DNA of 64,000 nucleotides from NCBI RefSeq assembly GCF_015709455.1, contig NZ_JADNQW010000005.1, positions 930,001-994,000 of the forward strand, given 5' to 3'. Below the pieces are notes generated by a model. The model was given only the letters and a program-made list of their open reading frames with translations. It was not told the origin of the DNA and made no database searches. The stretch is from Methylosinus sp. H3A. Its GTDB lineage: Bacteria > Pseudomonadota > Alphaproteobacteria > Rhizobiales > Beijerinckiaceae. Position 1 is the stretch's first letter. Every line of letters starts with the position of its first letter. The translations under genes and the position numbers were made by a program. Below, in pieces: positions 8,765 through 17,924 of this stretch.

Positions 8765-9782
8765 GATGCTTTCGCGCGAGCTCGAGATAGCGGCGCGCGA
8801 GCGGCTCCCATTTCTCTTGTCGCCGCGGCGCGGAGTCGAGCAGATGAGCGAGAGAGAGACGCGCCCGCAATACGGCGCGACAGGCGCCATAGAGCGCGAA
8901 GAGCGCCGGCGGCGGCGCTTCGCCGAGATGTCTCGCCGTGGCGGCGACGATCGCCGCGCCTGTCTGCGGCGCGCCGAGCAATTCGCATTCGAGATCGAGA
9001 AAGGCGAGCTCGTCGAAAGGATCGACCTGGCGCAATTCATCATTGAACTCGAGACAATCGAAAATCGCCAGCGGTTCGCAAAAGCAGATGTGCTCGGGCC
9101 TCAAATCGCCATGTCCGTCGATGATGCGCTTTTCGCGCACACGCGCCTCGAGCGCCGGCGTCTGCGCGACGAGCCGGCGCTCGACCAGATCGAGCAACTC
9201 CTGTGCGCGGCAATGGTCGAGCGCGAAATCGCGCATAGCGACAATGCGGCGATTTTCCGCCTGCTCACGAAAGAATCGCGCGACATACTCCTGCGCGGAA
9301 ATCGTCGAAGGCTCGGCGTTCGCATAGAACGCGCCGAGCCGCGCGGCGAGCGCCTCGATCCGGTGCGCGTCGAGACCTCCTTCGGCGAGCAGCCGGTCGA
9401 GTGTGAGCTCGGCTGGCAGACGCTTCATCTCGACGAGCCAATCGACGATCTCGCCCTTTCCGCCGATCGACAATTCTCCATCCGCGAGCGTCAGCGGAAC
9501 CACATCGAGATAGACATCCGGCGCGAGACGACGGTTGAGACGCAGCTCGGCGCGGCAATCGGCCTCGCGCGCGCTCGGCGTCGAGAAATCGAGGAAAGGG
9601 AGGCGCACCGGCTTCTTGATTTTATAGACGCGGTCTCCCGCGATGAACACATGAGACATATGTGTCTCGACGACCTCGACGCGCGGCGGCGCGTGCGGAT
9701 AGGCCGAAGACTCGCCGAGACGCTTCAGCTCGTCGGCGTGCGACGGGCGATCGGACGGGGCTCGGTTGCGCTCCACAGGCAT
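8748..9782 (-). CDS. COG2187-type aminoglycoside phosphotransferase-fold protein
   Basis: A 344-residue protein with the APH/protein-kinase-like fold. Visible features are an ATP-site lysine region KIKKPVRLPFLDFS, a catalytic loop IDGHGDLRPEH and a metal-site IFDCLEFND. In many bacteria this domain is fused to a C-terminal P-loop kinase (COG2187 plus COG0645); here the protein stops after the APH part. The real substrate of the family is not known and aminoglycoside resistance should not be assumed. The ATG at 9782 is preferred over a TTG at 9815 that would overlap the divergent pncA gene. It lies antisense between pncB and pncA. Confidence 0.78.
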   Translation of the reverse strand: MPVERNRAPSDRPSHADELKRLGESSAYPHAPPRVEVVETHMSHVFIAGDRVYKIKKPVRLPFLDFSTPSAREADCRAELRLNRRLAPDVYLDVVPLTLADGELSIGGKGEIVDWLVEMKRLPAELTLDRLLAEGGLDAHRIEALAARLGAFYANAEPSTISAQEYVARFFREQAENRRIVAMRDFALDHCRAQELLDLVERRLVAQTPALEARVREKRIIDGHGDLRPEHICFCEPLAIFDCLEFNDELRQVDPFDELAFLDLECELLGAPQTGAAIVAATARHLGEAPPPALFALYGACRAVLRARLSLAHLLDSAPRRQEKWEPLARRYLELARKHLTNIG

Positions 9783-9808
9783 GTGCGGCTTCGTTGGAGG
9801 AGGTCGCG

Positions 9809-10420
9809 ATGACAAAAGAGAAGATAGGGCTGCGCTCGACAGACGCTCTGCTGATCGTCGATCTGCAGCTCGACTTTTTCGCAGGCGGAAAGCTCGCCGT
9901 TCCGCGCGCCGAAGAGGTCATTCCCGTCGTCAATGATCTCGTCGACGAAGCGCGCAAATCCGGAACACAGATCATCGTCTCGCGCGACTGGCATCCACCG
10001 GACCATATGAGCTTTACCGCGCAGGGCGGCGATTGGCCGCAGCATTGCGTGCGCGGCACCAAGGGCGCCGAGTTTCATCCGGCTCTGCGTCTTCCGCCGG
10101 GCGCGCTGTTCGTCTCCAAGGCCAAGCGCGCGGAGCGCGAGCAATATTCCGACTTCGACGGCACGAGCCTCGCCGAGGAGCTGCGCCGTCGCGCCATAGA
10201 TCGCGTCTTCATCGTCGGCCTCGCCGAAGATTTCTGCGTGAAGTCGAGCGCGATCGACGCCGCGCGTCTCGGCTTCGAGACGCATGTGCTGCGTGCGGCC
10301 ACGCGTCCGGTCACGCCAGAGGGCGGAGAAAAAGCGCGAACGGAAATGTGTGCGGCGGGAGTGACGGTGATCGAGCCGTCCTGCTTCCCATATGATGTCG
10401 ATCACATCTCGAGGACGTGA
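9809..10420 (+). CDS. pncA: nicotinamidase
   Basis: Isochorismatase-fold amidase of 203 residues that converts nicotinamide to nicotinate and ammonia. The catalytic triad is visible as Asp18 (IVDLQLDFF), Lys104 (VSKAKRAERE) and Cys143 (GLAEDFCVKSS). The metal ligands are Asp60, His62 and His66 (SRDWHPPDH). The start at 9809 has a strong GGAGGAGG box upstream; an earlier in-frame start at 9662 lies inside the divergent kinase gene. It feeds PncB encoded 1 kb upstream, so the two salvage steps and the PRPP supply are encoded together. Confidence 0.93.
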   Translation: MTKEKIGLRSTDALLIVDLQLDFFAGGKLAVPRAEEVIPVVNDLVDEARKSGTQIIVSRDWHPPDHMSFTAQGGDWPQHCVRGTKGAEFHPALRLPPGALFVSKAKRAEREQYSDFDGTSLAEELRRRAIDRVFIVGLAEDFCVKSSAIDAARLGFETHVLRAATRPVTPEGGEKARTEMCAAGVTVIEPSCFPYDVDHISRT

Positions 10421-10423
10421 GCC

Positions 10424-10825
10424 ATGCCAGAGATCAATACGGACAAAGTTTGTTTCGTCATCGTCAAAGCGCGGGAGCTCGAGGCCGAGGACGAAGGAAT
10501 CCGGCCCGACGCCTCCAATCCATCCGACGATAAATTCGTGAGCGTGCTGACGGAGGAAGGCTGGTCGCCCAATCGCCGCGAGCTCGTCGAATTCATCGAT
10601 GCGATGGACGAGGACGAGCAGGCCGAGCTCGTGGCGCTCGTCTGGGTCGGGCGCGGAGATTTCACCGCCGACGATTGGGATTCCGCCGTCATTCAGGCGA
10701 AGGAGCGACACAAGGGGCCGACGTCGAAATATCTCATCGGCATTCCGCTGCTCGCCAGCTATCTCGAGGCGGGGCTCGACGAATTCGACGAGAGCTGCGA
10801 AGGCTTCGAGGACGATCGGCAATAA
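10424..10825 (+). CDS. DUF3775 domain protein
   Basis: A 133-residue acidic protein recognised as DUF3775 by the pattern VCFVIVKARELEAEDEG, then FIDAMDEDEQAELVALVW and the C-terminal YLIGIPLLASYLEAGLDEF. No catalytic motif is apparent and no function is known. It follows pncA after 3 bases and is probably cotranscribed with it. Its stop abuts the stop of the convergent phosphatase-family gene with no intervening base. Confidence 0.8.
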   Translation: MPEINTDKVCFVIVKARELEAEDEGIRPDASNPSDDKFVSVLTEEGWSPNRRELVEFIDAMDEDEQAELVALVWVGRGDFTADDWDSAVIQAKERHKGPTSKYLIGIPLLASYLEAGLDEFDESCEGFEDDRQ

Positions 10826-11776
10826 TCACAGCCGAAAACTCGCGACGAGCGGCGCGTGCAGGGAGCCGAGGATCGGGTCCGGCGCCGTCGCCTCGTCGGC
10901 GAGGCCTTCGTTCAGGATCGACGCCGTTTCGCAGCGCGCCGCGAGCGCGGGCGAAGCCATTATCTGATCGATGAGCGTCTTTCTGCCGGCGTGAACCACT
11001 GTGAAGCGCGCGCGCTCTTCGACGCGCGCCGCGAGAGGAGCCAGGCCGCGCGGCCCGTATGGGTCATCCGCGCCCCATAATATGCGCGCCGGCGCATCAT
11101 AGGCTTCACTGTTGAAATCGCCGCAGACGGCGATGAGCGGCGCGCTCGCTTCGTCGAAGAGGCTGTCGACGAAGAGCCTCGCCTCGAGCGCCTGCGCCTC
11201 GCGCTTTTGCGCGGCGAGCCATTGTCCTTCCGCGAAGGCGCGGCTCGAATTGCGATCTCCCTGCCCGGTCAGAGGCACGGCGCGCGGCGCGCGCAAATGC
11301 AGATTCAGCACATGCAATGAAGCGTCATCCGGAAGAGCGATGCGCGCATAGAGCATGGGACGATCGAATGCGACGTCGATCGGCTGCGCGGACGCGCCTT
11401 TTTCGGCGGGCGGCGTCCAGCGCCAGGGCGCGACGATGTCGTGATAGAGTTGGCGCCGCTCGAGGATCGGCCAGCGCGAGAGGATCGCGAGATTGTGAAT
11501 ATCCGCCGGCGCGTCGCTTCCCGGCCGCAGCGAGGCGGCGCGAAAAAAATGCTCATAGCCGCCGCCTTCGACGAGGCGATCGAGCGCGACGAAACGACGC
11601 GGCGCATGCGCGGTCGGGCGCTGCGCGTCGACTTCCTGAAGGCAGAGAATATCGGCGTCGATCGCGGCGAGCTGCGGACGCAGCACGGCGAGGCGCCGCT
11701 CGAATTCGTCCTGCCCCGACGGCGACCAGTCCAAATTCTCTATGTTGAAAGTCGCGAGGCGAAAGCGGCCCGCCAT
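10826..11776 (-). CDS. endonuclease/exonuclease/phosphatase family protein
   Basis: A 316-residue member of the DNase I/exonuclease III/inositol phosphatase superfamily. Signature motifs in order are LATFNIENLD (metal Asn), LCLQEVDAQRP (metal Glu), VLNLHLRAPRA, VCGDFNSEAYD (Asp and Asn) and a TLIDQIMAS segment where the family has its C-terminal Asp. No signal peptide is visible, so it is probably cytoplasmic. The specific substrate (nucleic acid or phosphoester) cannot be told from sequence. It lies downstream of hsp20 on the same strand, separated by a hairpin. Confidence 0.85.
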   Translation of the reverse strand: MAGRFRLATFNIENLDWSPSGQDEFERRLAVLRPQLAAIDADILCLQEVDAQRPTAHAPRRFVALDRLVEGGGYEHFFRAASLRPGSDAPADIHNLAILSRWPILERRQLYHDIVAPWRWTPPAEKGASAQPIDVAFDRPMLYARIALPDDASLHVLNLHLRAPRAVPLTGQGDRNSSRAFAEGQWLAAQKREAQALEARLFVDSLFDEASAPLIAVCGDFNSEAYDAPARILWGADDPYGPRGLAPLAARVEERARFTVVHAGRKTLIDQIMASPALAARCETASILNEGLADEATAPDPILGSLHAPLVASFRL

Positions 11777-11826
11777 TGGTGAAAACCCATATTTGGAAAG
11801 CGCATGTCGTGACGGCGTATGTCGCG

Positions 11827-11853
11827 CCCTCTCCCGCGCGAGGCGGGAGAGGG
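11827..11853 (-). terminator. hairpin downstream of hsp20
   Basis: An 11-bp perfect stem (CCCTCTCCCGC at 11827-11837 with GCGGGAGAGGG at 11843-11853) and a 5-nt loop lies 18 bases past the hsp20 stop. No T-run follows, so it may attenuate or protect the 3' end rather than terminate fully. The CTCTCCC/GGGAGAG arms are a common dispersed palindrome in such genomes. Confidence 0.45.
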
Positions 11854-11870
11854 AGACTGCGAAAGCCGCG

Positions 11871-12392
11871 TCACGCGGCCTTTATGTCGATGCTCTTTTC
11901 GGCCTTTTGCGCCTGCGCCGATTTCGGCAGGCGCACAGTCAGCACGCCTTTGGCGAATGTCGCTTCGATTTTCTCGGCCTCGACATTCTCCGGCACGCGG
12001 AAGGCGCGACGGAAGGAGCCGTAGCGACGTTCGGAGAGGAAATAGCCCTTGTCCTTCTCCTCGCGCTGCTCTTTCTTCTCGCCGCTGATGATGAGCGAGC
12101 CATTGGAGAGCTTCACCTCGACATTCTTGTCGTCTATGCCGGGAAGCTCGGCGGTAATCTGATATTCCTTATCCTTCTCGACGAGATCGACCGCAGGCGT
12201 CGCAGCCCAGCCGAGGGTGAAGCGACCGAAGGGCTCGAGATCGGGCGTCGCCCCCTTCTGGAAGGGCGCGTCCTCGAACAGGCGATCGATCTGCCGCCGC
12301 AGCGTGTCCAGAGGATGCCAGTCGAACAAGCCATAGTTCGGCAGCGTCTCCTTCGATTCTTTCACGGGAACTCGGGTCTGCGCTTCCGCCAT
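11871..12392 (-). CDS. Hsp20/alpha-crystallin small heat shock protein
   Basis: A 173-residue small heat shock protein that holds unfolding proteins without ATP. The alpha-crystallin domain covers about residues 65-155, with AVDLVEKDKEYQITAELPGI, the SNGSLIISGEKK strand and the conserved F-x-K-G-V-L-T-V motif (FAKGVLTVRLP) near the end. The N-terminal arm contains LDTLRRQIDRLFED. The ATG at 12392 has an exact AGGAGG box. The leader is very GC-rich and can fold (see 12413-12454). It closes the PRPP/NAD cluster. Confidence 0.92.
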   Translation of the reverse strand: MAEAQTRVPVKESKETLPNYGLFDWHPLDTLRRQIDRLFEDAPFQKGATPDLEPFGRFTLGWAATPAVDLVEKDKEYQITAELPGIDDKNVEVKLSNGSLIISGEKKEQREEKDKGYFLSERRYGSFRRAFRVPENVEAEKIEATFAKGVLTVRLPKSAQAQKAEKSIDIKAA

Positions 12393-12412
12393 TTTCGCCT
12401 CCTGATATCCGA

Positions 12413-12454
12413 TCGTGCGACCGGCGCGGCGCGCGCGTCGTCGCGCGCGCACGA
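12413..12454 (-). promoter_or_regulatory. structured GC leader of hsp20
   Basis: The leader holds a 9-bp stem with a 4-nt loop (12429-12437 with 12442-12450). Alternative outer arms TCGTGCG (12413-12419) and CGCACGA (12448-12454) can also pair. The AGGAGG box is at 12398-12403, outside these stems. No clear UYGCU motif of a ROSE thermometer is visible, so a thermosensor role is speculative. Confidence 0.25.
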
Positions 12455-12627
12455 CGCCTGTGACGTAGGAGAGCCGAAGCAAAAAGCAATCGCCCGCGCC
12501 CACGCGAAGAGCCGGACGCGCGAAAACCTTTTGGAGCCTCGATCGAAAGCGAAGACGTTTCACAGCGCGAACACGCATAGGCAAATTGTCGCAGCCGTTT
12601 ATATAATCATGGGCGGAGCGCTGCGAC

Positions 12628-13599
12628 ATGTCGAATGAACCGACGATGCCCGAAGACGACATCATGCGCGCGCTCGAGGCGCGGCTCGGGCGGCTGCATG
12701 CCCGCCAGCGACTCGGCATAGAGCGGGACCATGAGGCCCAGGTCTTCGGCCAGGGGCTCAATTTCTTCCATCCGGAAAATCTCGCCGCCTCGCCGTTGCT
12801 GATCCGCGCCGCGCTCGTCGCCGTCGGGCTCTACCGCCGCGGTCTCGCCAACGCCGAAAAGGTTTCGCTGCGCGAGAACCGCATCGTCAGCGCCAAGCTG
12901 CCGCGGGCCTTCGACGGCTTCGCCATTCTTCACTTGAGCGATTTGCATGTCGACATGTGCCCGCAGGCGATGGCGCGCGTGCGCGCGCTGGTCGCCGATC
13001 TCTCCTACGATCTCTGCGTGTTGACCGGCGATTATCGCGGCGCGACGCATGGACCGCATGACGCGGCGCTCGCCGGCATGGCGGAGCTGCGCGACGCCTT
13101 ACGCTCGCCGATCCTCGCCGTGCTCGGCAATCACGACACGATTTTGATGACCCCGCGCCTCGAGCAGATGGGGATGCGCGTGCTGCTCAACGAATGCGAG
13201 ACGATCGTCCGCGACGGCGCGCGCATTCATGTCGCCGGCATCGACGACGCACATTACTTCCGCGTCGACAATATAGCGAAGGCCGGCGAGGGGATTCCGC
13301 ACGACGAATTCTCCATCCTCCTCTCGCATACGCCCGAGATTTTTCGTCAGGCGGCGCATGCGGATTTCGACGCGCTGTTCGCCGGTCACACCCATGGCGG
13401 GCAGATTTGCCTGCCCGGCGGCGTCGCATTGACGCTCGACTCGACGCTGCCGCGGGCGTTCGGCGCCGGGCCGTGGCGATATCACGAGATGCAGGGCTAT
13501 ACTTCGGTCGGCGCCGGCTCCTCCGTTCTGCCGGTGCGCTTCAACTGCCCGCCGGAGATCACGCTCCATCAGCTGCAGGCGGCCGGAGACGAGAAATAG
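12628..13599 (+). CDS. calcineurin-like metallophosphoesterase
   Basis: A 323-residue metallophosphoesterase with all the metal motifs in order: LHLSDLHVD (about residues 100-108), LTGDYRG, VLGNHDT and FAGHTHGGQ near residue 250. The layout resembles YaeI/YkuE-type enzymes that act on lipid or peptidoglycan-linked phosphodiesters, but no Tat signal or membrane anchor is obvious. A hydrophobic stretch around residues 57-69 is weak. The start at 12628 is preferred because the next ATG at 12646 would remove only six residues. It is divergent from hsp20. Confidence 0.85.
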   Translation: MSNEPTMPEDDIMRALEARLGRLHARQRLGIERDHEAQVFGQGLNFFHPENLAASPLLIRAALVAVGLYRRGLANAEKVSLRENRIVSAKLPRAFDGFAILHLSDLHVDMCPQAMARVRALVADLSYDLCVLTGDYRGATHGPHDAALAGMAELRDALRSPILAVLGNHDTILMTPRLEQMGMRVLLNECETIVRDGARIHVAGIDDAHYFRVDNIAKAGEGIPHDEFSILLSHTPEIFRQAAHADFDALFAGHTHGGQICLPGGVALTLDSTLPRAFGAGPWRYHEMQGYTSVGAGSSVLPVRFNCPPEITLHQLQAAGDEK

Positions 13600-13667
13600 G
13601 CGACGCATCTGGCCGTCCGTCCGAGCCCCCGCTAGAATATGACGGTAGCGTAAAGGGGGGGTGTGCG

Positions 13668-14489
13668 ATGCGAGGCGGTGAGCGACTGGCGGGCGCGGGC
13701 GTTCGAGGCTTCCGGACGGCGATCGGCTCGCTCCTGCTGCTCGCGGCGAGCGTCGCCGCGGCCTTGGCGGCGCTCTATCCGCGGGAGGGGCGGCGCTTCA
13801 TGGCGGAGGAGGATTTTCGCCGCTATCCAGGCGCCGGGGTGCTGATGTGCCGCACGGAGGAAGGCGTCCCCGAGCGCGCGGCCGCGGCCTGGCTCATCGG
13901 CGACCGCGGCCTCGTGGTCCTCAACGCGCATAATTTCGTCGACCGCAAACTGCGGCCGACGCATCCGATCGACGATTGCACTTTCGGCATAGGCGAGAAG
14001 GAATACGCCTTCGAGCCGGAAAGCCTGCGCTTCGGCTTCGCCCGCGACGCCAAGGCGCTGAACATCACCGACGATTGGGCGCTGGTGCGCCTGCGCGATC
14101 CGGTCGACGCCGATATCGCGCCGCAGCCGATTCCGGACGGGCCGGCGCTGCCCACCGGCCTCGCGAGCCTGCGCGTCATGATGGTGTCTCCCGCCGGCCA
14201 CTCCAACTTCCGCCGCGCGACGAGCATAGAGGAGTGCCAGATCCGCCAGATCGACGCGCCCTCGGAGGACGGCATCCGCCGCGCGCGGCATGATTGCAAC
14301 GACGGCTATGGCGGCTCGGGCTCGGGACTCTTCGGCGACGACGGAAGGCTCATCGCCATGCACAGCGCCTCGCTGGACATGAATGCGCGCCGCGATTTCG
14401 ACATGGAGCGCCATTTCGGCATGGCGCTGCTGTTCGAAGGCGAATTGCTGGACGCCATCCGCCAGAATCTTCGCGCCGACGCGCGCTAG
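13668..14489 (+). CDS. trypsin-like serine protease, membrane-anchored or secreted
   Basis: A 273-residue chymotrypsin-fold protein. A hydrophobic segment at about residues 19-37 (AIGSLLLLAASVAAALAAL) is a signal peptide or anchor, so it acts in the periplasm. The triad is visible as His88 (NAHNF), Asp136 (DDWALVRL) and Ser217 in GYGGSGSG. Three or four cysteines may form disulfides. The start at 13668 puts the hydrophobic segment near the N-terminus; the open frame upstream is read-through inside the phosphoesterase gene. The Gly/Ser-rich active-site loop differs from GDSGG, so activity should be tested. Confidence 0.75.
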   Translation: MRGGERLAGAGVRGFRTAIGSLLLLAASVAAALAALYPREGRRFMAEEDFRRYPGAGVLMCRTEEGVPERAAAAWLIGDRGLVVLNAHNFVDRKLRPTHPIDDCTFGIGEKEYAFEPESLRFGFARDAKALNITDDWALVRLRDPVDADIAPQPIPDGPALPTGLASLRVMMVSPAGHSNFRRATSIEECQIRQIDAPSEDGIRRARHDCNDGYGGSGSGLFGDDGRLIAMHSASLDMNARRDFDMERHFGMALLFEGELLDAIRQNLRADAR

Positions 14490-14527
14490 AATTTTCCGAT
14501 CTGATCAGGTCGGAACGGGGAGAGGCG

Positions 14528-16333
14528 TCAATCCTCCATCTTCAGCGCGGCGATGAAAGCTTCCTGCGGAATCTCCACCCGGCCGAACTGGCGCATCTTC
14601 TTCTTGCCTTCCTTCTGCTTCTCGAGCAGCTTGCGCTTGCGGGTGGCGTCGCCGCCGTAGCACTTCGCCGTCACATCCTTGCGGAAGGCGCGCACCGTCT
14701 CGCGGGCGATGATCTTGCCGCCGATCGCCGCCTGAATCGGCACTTGGAACATATGCGGCGGGATCAGCTCCTTGAGCTTCTCGCACATTTGCCGGCCGCG
14801 CGAATCGGCGCGCGTGCGATGCACCAGCATGGAGAGCGCGTCCACCGGCTCCGCATTCACCAGAATGCTCATCTTGACGAGATCGCCGACGCGATAATCG
14901 GTGATGTGATAGTCGAAGCTGGCGTAGCCCTTGGAGATCGACTTCAAGCGATCGTAGAAGTCGAACACCACTTCGTTGAGCGGCAGGTCATAGACCGCCA
15001 TGGCGCGCTTGCCGACATAATTGAGATCGACCTGCACGCCGCGCCGATCCTGACAGAGCTTCAGCACGGCGCCGAGATAATCGTCCGGCGTCATGATCGT
15101 CGCGCGAATCCAGGGCTCGAGAATCTCGTCGATCTTCACCACATCCGGCATATCCGCCGGATTATGCAGCTCGATCTCCTCGCCATTGGTCAATTTGAGC
15201 TTATAGACGACCGAAGGCGCCGTCGCGATGAGGTCGAGATCGAATTCACGGCGCAGGCGCTCTTGAATGATCTCAAGATGCAGAAGGCCCAAGAATCCGC
15301 AGCGGAAGCCGAAGCCGAGCGCGGCGGATGTCTCCATCTCGTAGGAAAAGCTCGCATCATTGAGTCGCAGCTTGCCGATGGCGGCGCGCAAATCCTCGAA
15401 ATCGGCGGCGTCCACCGGGAAGAGGCCGCAGAACACCACCGGCTGCGCCGGCTTGAAGCCCGGCAGCGGCTCCGCGCATTGCTTCTTGTCTTCGGTGATG
15501 GTGTCGCCGACGCGCGTATCGGCGACCTGCTTGATCTGCGCGGTGATGAAGCCGACCTCGCCCGGGCCGAGCGAGGCGACGTCCTGCATCTTCGGCTTGA
15601 ACACGCCGATCTTGTCGACCTCGTAATGGGCGTTTGTGCCCATCATGAGAATCTTCTGCCCCTTGCGCATGCGCCCGTCGATGACGCGCACCAGCACGAC
15701 CACGCCGAGATAGGCGTCATACCAAGAGTCGACCAGCATCGCCTTGAGCGGCGCCTCATCGTCGCCCTGGGGCGGCGGCAAGCGGGTGACGATCGCCTCC
15801 AGCACATCGGGAATGCCGATGCCGGTCTTGGCGGAAATGAGCACGGCGTTGGAGGCGTCGAGGCCGATGACATCCTCGATCTGTTGCCGGATGCGGTCGG
15901 GCTCGGCCGCCGGCAGGTCGATCTTGTTGAGCACGGGCACGATCTCGTGGCCGGCGTCGAGCGCCTGATAGACATTGGCGAGCGTCTGCGCCTCGACGCC
16001 CTGGCTGGCGTCGACGACGAGCAGCGAGCCTTCGCAGGCCTTCAGCGAGCGCGAGACCTCATAGGCGAAATCGACATGGCCGGGCGTGTCCATGAGGTTG
16101 AGGACGTAATCCTTGCCGTCCGCCGCCTTATAGTCGAGGCGCACGGTCTGCGCCTTGATGGTGATGCCGCGCTCGCGCTCGATATCCATCGAATCGAGCA
16201 CCTGCTCCACCATGTCGCGCGCGGCGACGGTCCCCGTCGCCTGGATCAGCCGGTCGGCGAGCGTGGACTTGCCGTGGTCGATATGCGCGACGATGGAGAA
16301 ATTGCGGATATTGTCGATTTTGCGCGTCGTCAT
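14528..16333 (-). CDS. lepA: elongation factor 4 (LepA)
   Basis: Ribosome-bound translational GTPase of 601 residues, the standard length. The G1 motif [10 protein letters not shown]3 DTPGH and G4 NKID are visible in the N-terminal G domain, followed by EF-G-like domains and the LepA-specific C-terminal region ([19 protein letters not shown]). It back-translocates or helps initiation on stalled ribosomes. The ATG at 16333 begins [17 protein letters not shown], the conserved N-terminus; longer in-frame starts add low-quality sequence. Unlike in enterobacteria, lepB is not downstream but in the era-rnc operon 24 kb away. Confidence 0.97.
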   Translation of the reverse strand: MTTRKIDNIRNFSIVAHIDHGKSTLADRLIQATGTVAARDMVEQVLDSMDIERERGITIKAQTVRLDYKAADGKDYVLNLMDTPGHVDFAYEVSRSLKACEGSLLVVDASQGVEAQTLANVYQALDAGHEIVPVLNKIDLPAAEPDRIRQQIEDVIGLDASNAVLISAKTGIGIPDVLEAIVTRLPPPQGDDEAPLKAMLVDSWYDAYLGVVVLVRVIDGRMRKGQKILMMGTNAHYEVDKIGVFKPKMQDVASLGPGEVGFITAQIKQVADTRVGDTITEDKKQCAEPLPGFKPAQPVVFCGLFPVDAADFEDLRAAIGKLRLNDASFSYEMETSAALGFGFRCGFLGLLHLEIIQERLRREFDLDLIATAPSVVYKLKLTNGEEIELHNPADMPDVVKIDEILEPWIRATIMTPDDYLGAVLKLCQDRRGVQVDLNYVGKRAMAVYDLPLNEVVFDFYDRLKSISKGYASFDYHITDYRVGDLVKMSILVNAEPVDALSMLVHRTRADSRGRQMCEKLKELIPPHMFQVPIQAAIGGKIIARETVRAFRKDVTAKCYGGDATRKRKLLEKQKEGKKKMRQFGRVEIPQEAFIAALKMED

Positions 16334-16436
16334 GCGGCGGGGATAGCAGCGCTGGAGAGGGAAGGGAAGCGGATTTGACAGGAGCGGCCGCGCTCTGCTC
16401 CCCTCCCGCCCTCGCCACGAGACGCAAGGCGCCGCC

Positions 16437-17843
16437 ATGATCCGGGTTCTGCTTTTACTCGCTCTCTCGCTCACCGCCATTCCCGCGCTCGCGCAGAGCT
16501 TCGACTGCGCCAAGGCGCGCACTCCCGTGGAGCGGCTCGTTTGCGCCGATCGCAGGCTCGGGGCGCTGGACACGGAATTGGGCGCGGAGGCGAAGAAGGC
16601 CCTCGCCGCCGATCCGGCGAGGCGCGGTGAAAAGCTCGCCGAGGCGCGCAAATGGCTCGGCGAGCGCGATCACCTGTGTCCCCTGCCGGCGGGCGAACTC
16701 CATGGGGAGGCGCGGGCCAAGGCGCTCGCCTGCCTGACCTCCGCCTATGAGACCCGGCTCGCCGCGCTGAAATCCGCGCCGGCCCCGGCTCGGAGCCCAG
16801 AGGCGACGGCCGTCTGCCGCAAGCTCGCCGAACGCTATCGCGCCACCCTCGCGGAGAACCCGGAAGCGCCATTCAAATCCTCTTTCTATGCGGCGGGTCC
16901 GCTCAACGTTCTCGCCGCTGCGCCGCACGCCGGCGTCGAGCTCGCCGCTCCAGCGGCCGAGATCAGCGAGGTTTCGCGGCGCAAGCTCGCGGACTGGGCC
17001 AAGGGAAGGCCTCAGCTTTTCGTCTTTCCCGATAAGCTGGCGGCCGATCTCGTCGAGATCGCGGGCTCGTCGCAATTGACCATCGATCGCCTGCCGAATG
17101 AGAATTTCTACGCCGCGAGCGTCATAGAGGGCACGGCGCGCTGCTATTCGGCCGCCTATTTCACGGTTGCGCGCGGTCATGCCCAGAGCGCGCGGGGCCC
17201 TGCGAACTGGGAGGGCGAGAGTGGGGACGGCTGCGGCGTTTCCCGCTCCTTCGGAACGCTGGACGGCGCCTCCGTCGCCTTGGAGGAGGCGCATGGCTAT
17301 TCGCCTTCCCTCTCCTCCACGGTAAGCGCCGCTCCATGGCGAGGCGGCGAGTTCGGCCCGGCCTGCGACGCGACATTCGAATTCGCGCCGCGCTTTGCGG
17401 AGCGCGCGTCCTACAATGATTGGGACGAGCATTGCGAAGGCGCCGATTGCGAGGCCTTGCGCAAAGCCGCTCTCGCGCTCGTCGAGGCGGCGCAGAAACA
17501 GCCGCTCGAGGCGCGCAAATCGGCGCTCGCGCGGCTGACGACGCCGCAGGCCGCGGAATTCACGGAACTGGAGAAGCTGGCGGAGCCGATGAAGGATGCG
17601 CCGCGCGATCCGGCCGAAGCGGCGGACCCCGCCTTCTATGACGAGAATGGTCCGCTTCGCCTGCCTTTCGTCCATGGCGGGCGGCTCTATCTCGCCGAGC
17701 TCGGCCATTTCACCATCGGCTGGCGCATCTTCGCCGATTGGCGCGTGGCGCTGAAGCGCCCCGAAAAAGGCAAGCTCGAGGAGAGCGCCGTCTTTGCGAT
17801 CGGCATGACGAAGGGCGCGCTGCGCGACGTCTCGATCAAATGA
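16437..17843 (+). CDS. secreted LprI/DUF1311-like protein
   Basis: A 468-residue exported protein. A signal peptide is clear ([18 protein letters not shown], cleavage near residue 20). Residues about 22-105 match the LprI/DUF1311 type: [15 protein letters not shown], then [11 protein letters not shown], with four Cys spaced as in lysozyme-inhibitor-like domains (C-x(n)-C ... LCPLP ... ALACL). The remainder has no recognised domain and is rich in Ala/Glu; it carries paired cysteines at CDATFEF and HCEGADCE. A role in envelope protection is only suggested by the N-terminal domain. Confidence 0.65.
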   Translation: MIRVLLLLALSLTAIPALAQSFDCAKARTPVERLVCADRRLGALDTELGAEAKKALAADPARRGEKLAEARKWLGERDHLCPLPAGELHGEARAKALACLTSAYETRLAALKSAPAPARSPEATAVCRKLAERYRATLAENPEAPFKSSFYAAGPLNVLAAAPHAGVELAAPAAEISEVSRRKLADWAKGRPQLFVFPDKLAADLVEIAGSSQLTIDRLPNENFYAASVIEGTARCYSAAYFTVARGHAQSARGPANWEGESGDGCGVSRSFGTLDGASVALEEAHGYSPSLSSTVSAAPWRGGEFGPACDATFEFAPRFAERASYNDWDEHCEGADCEALRKAALALVEAAQKQPLEARKSALARLTTPQAAEFTELEKLAEPMKDAPRDPAEAADPAFYDENGPLRLPFVHGGRLYLAELGHFTIGWRIFADWRVALKRPEKGKLEESAVFAIGMTKGALRDVSIK

Positions 17844-17870
17844 AGCGAAATAAAGCGTCCCGCCAATGAA

Positions 17871-17901
17871 GACGGCGCGCGTCACGGGAACGCGCGCCGT
17901 C
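17871..17901. terminator. bidirectional terminator-like hairpin
   Basis: A 12-bp perfect GC stem (GACGGCGCGCGT at 17871-17882 with its complement at 17890-17901) and a 7-nt loop lies between the stops of two convergent genes (17843 and 17925). It could serve both strands. There is no strong T-run on either side. Confidence 0.55.
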
Positions 17902-17924
17902 CGAAATACGCAGGCGGGAAGCGC

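Noticed and set aside
8685..9812. A 375-residue plus-strand frame opposite the COG2187 gene
   Set aside because: The minus-strand product shows the APH motifs; the plus-strand frame is an Arg/Glu-rich mirror.
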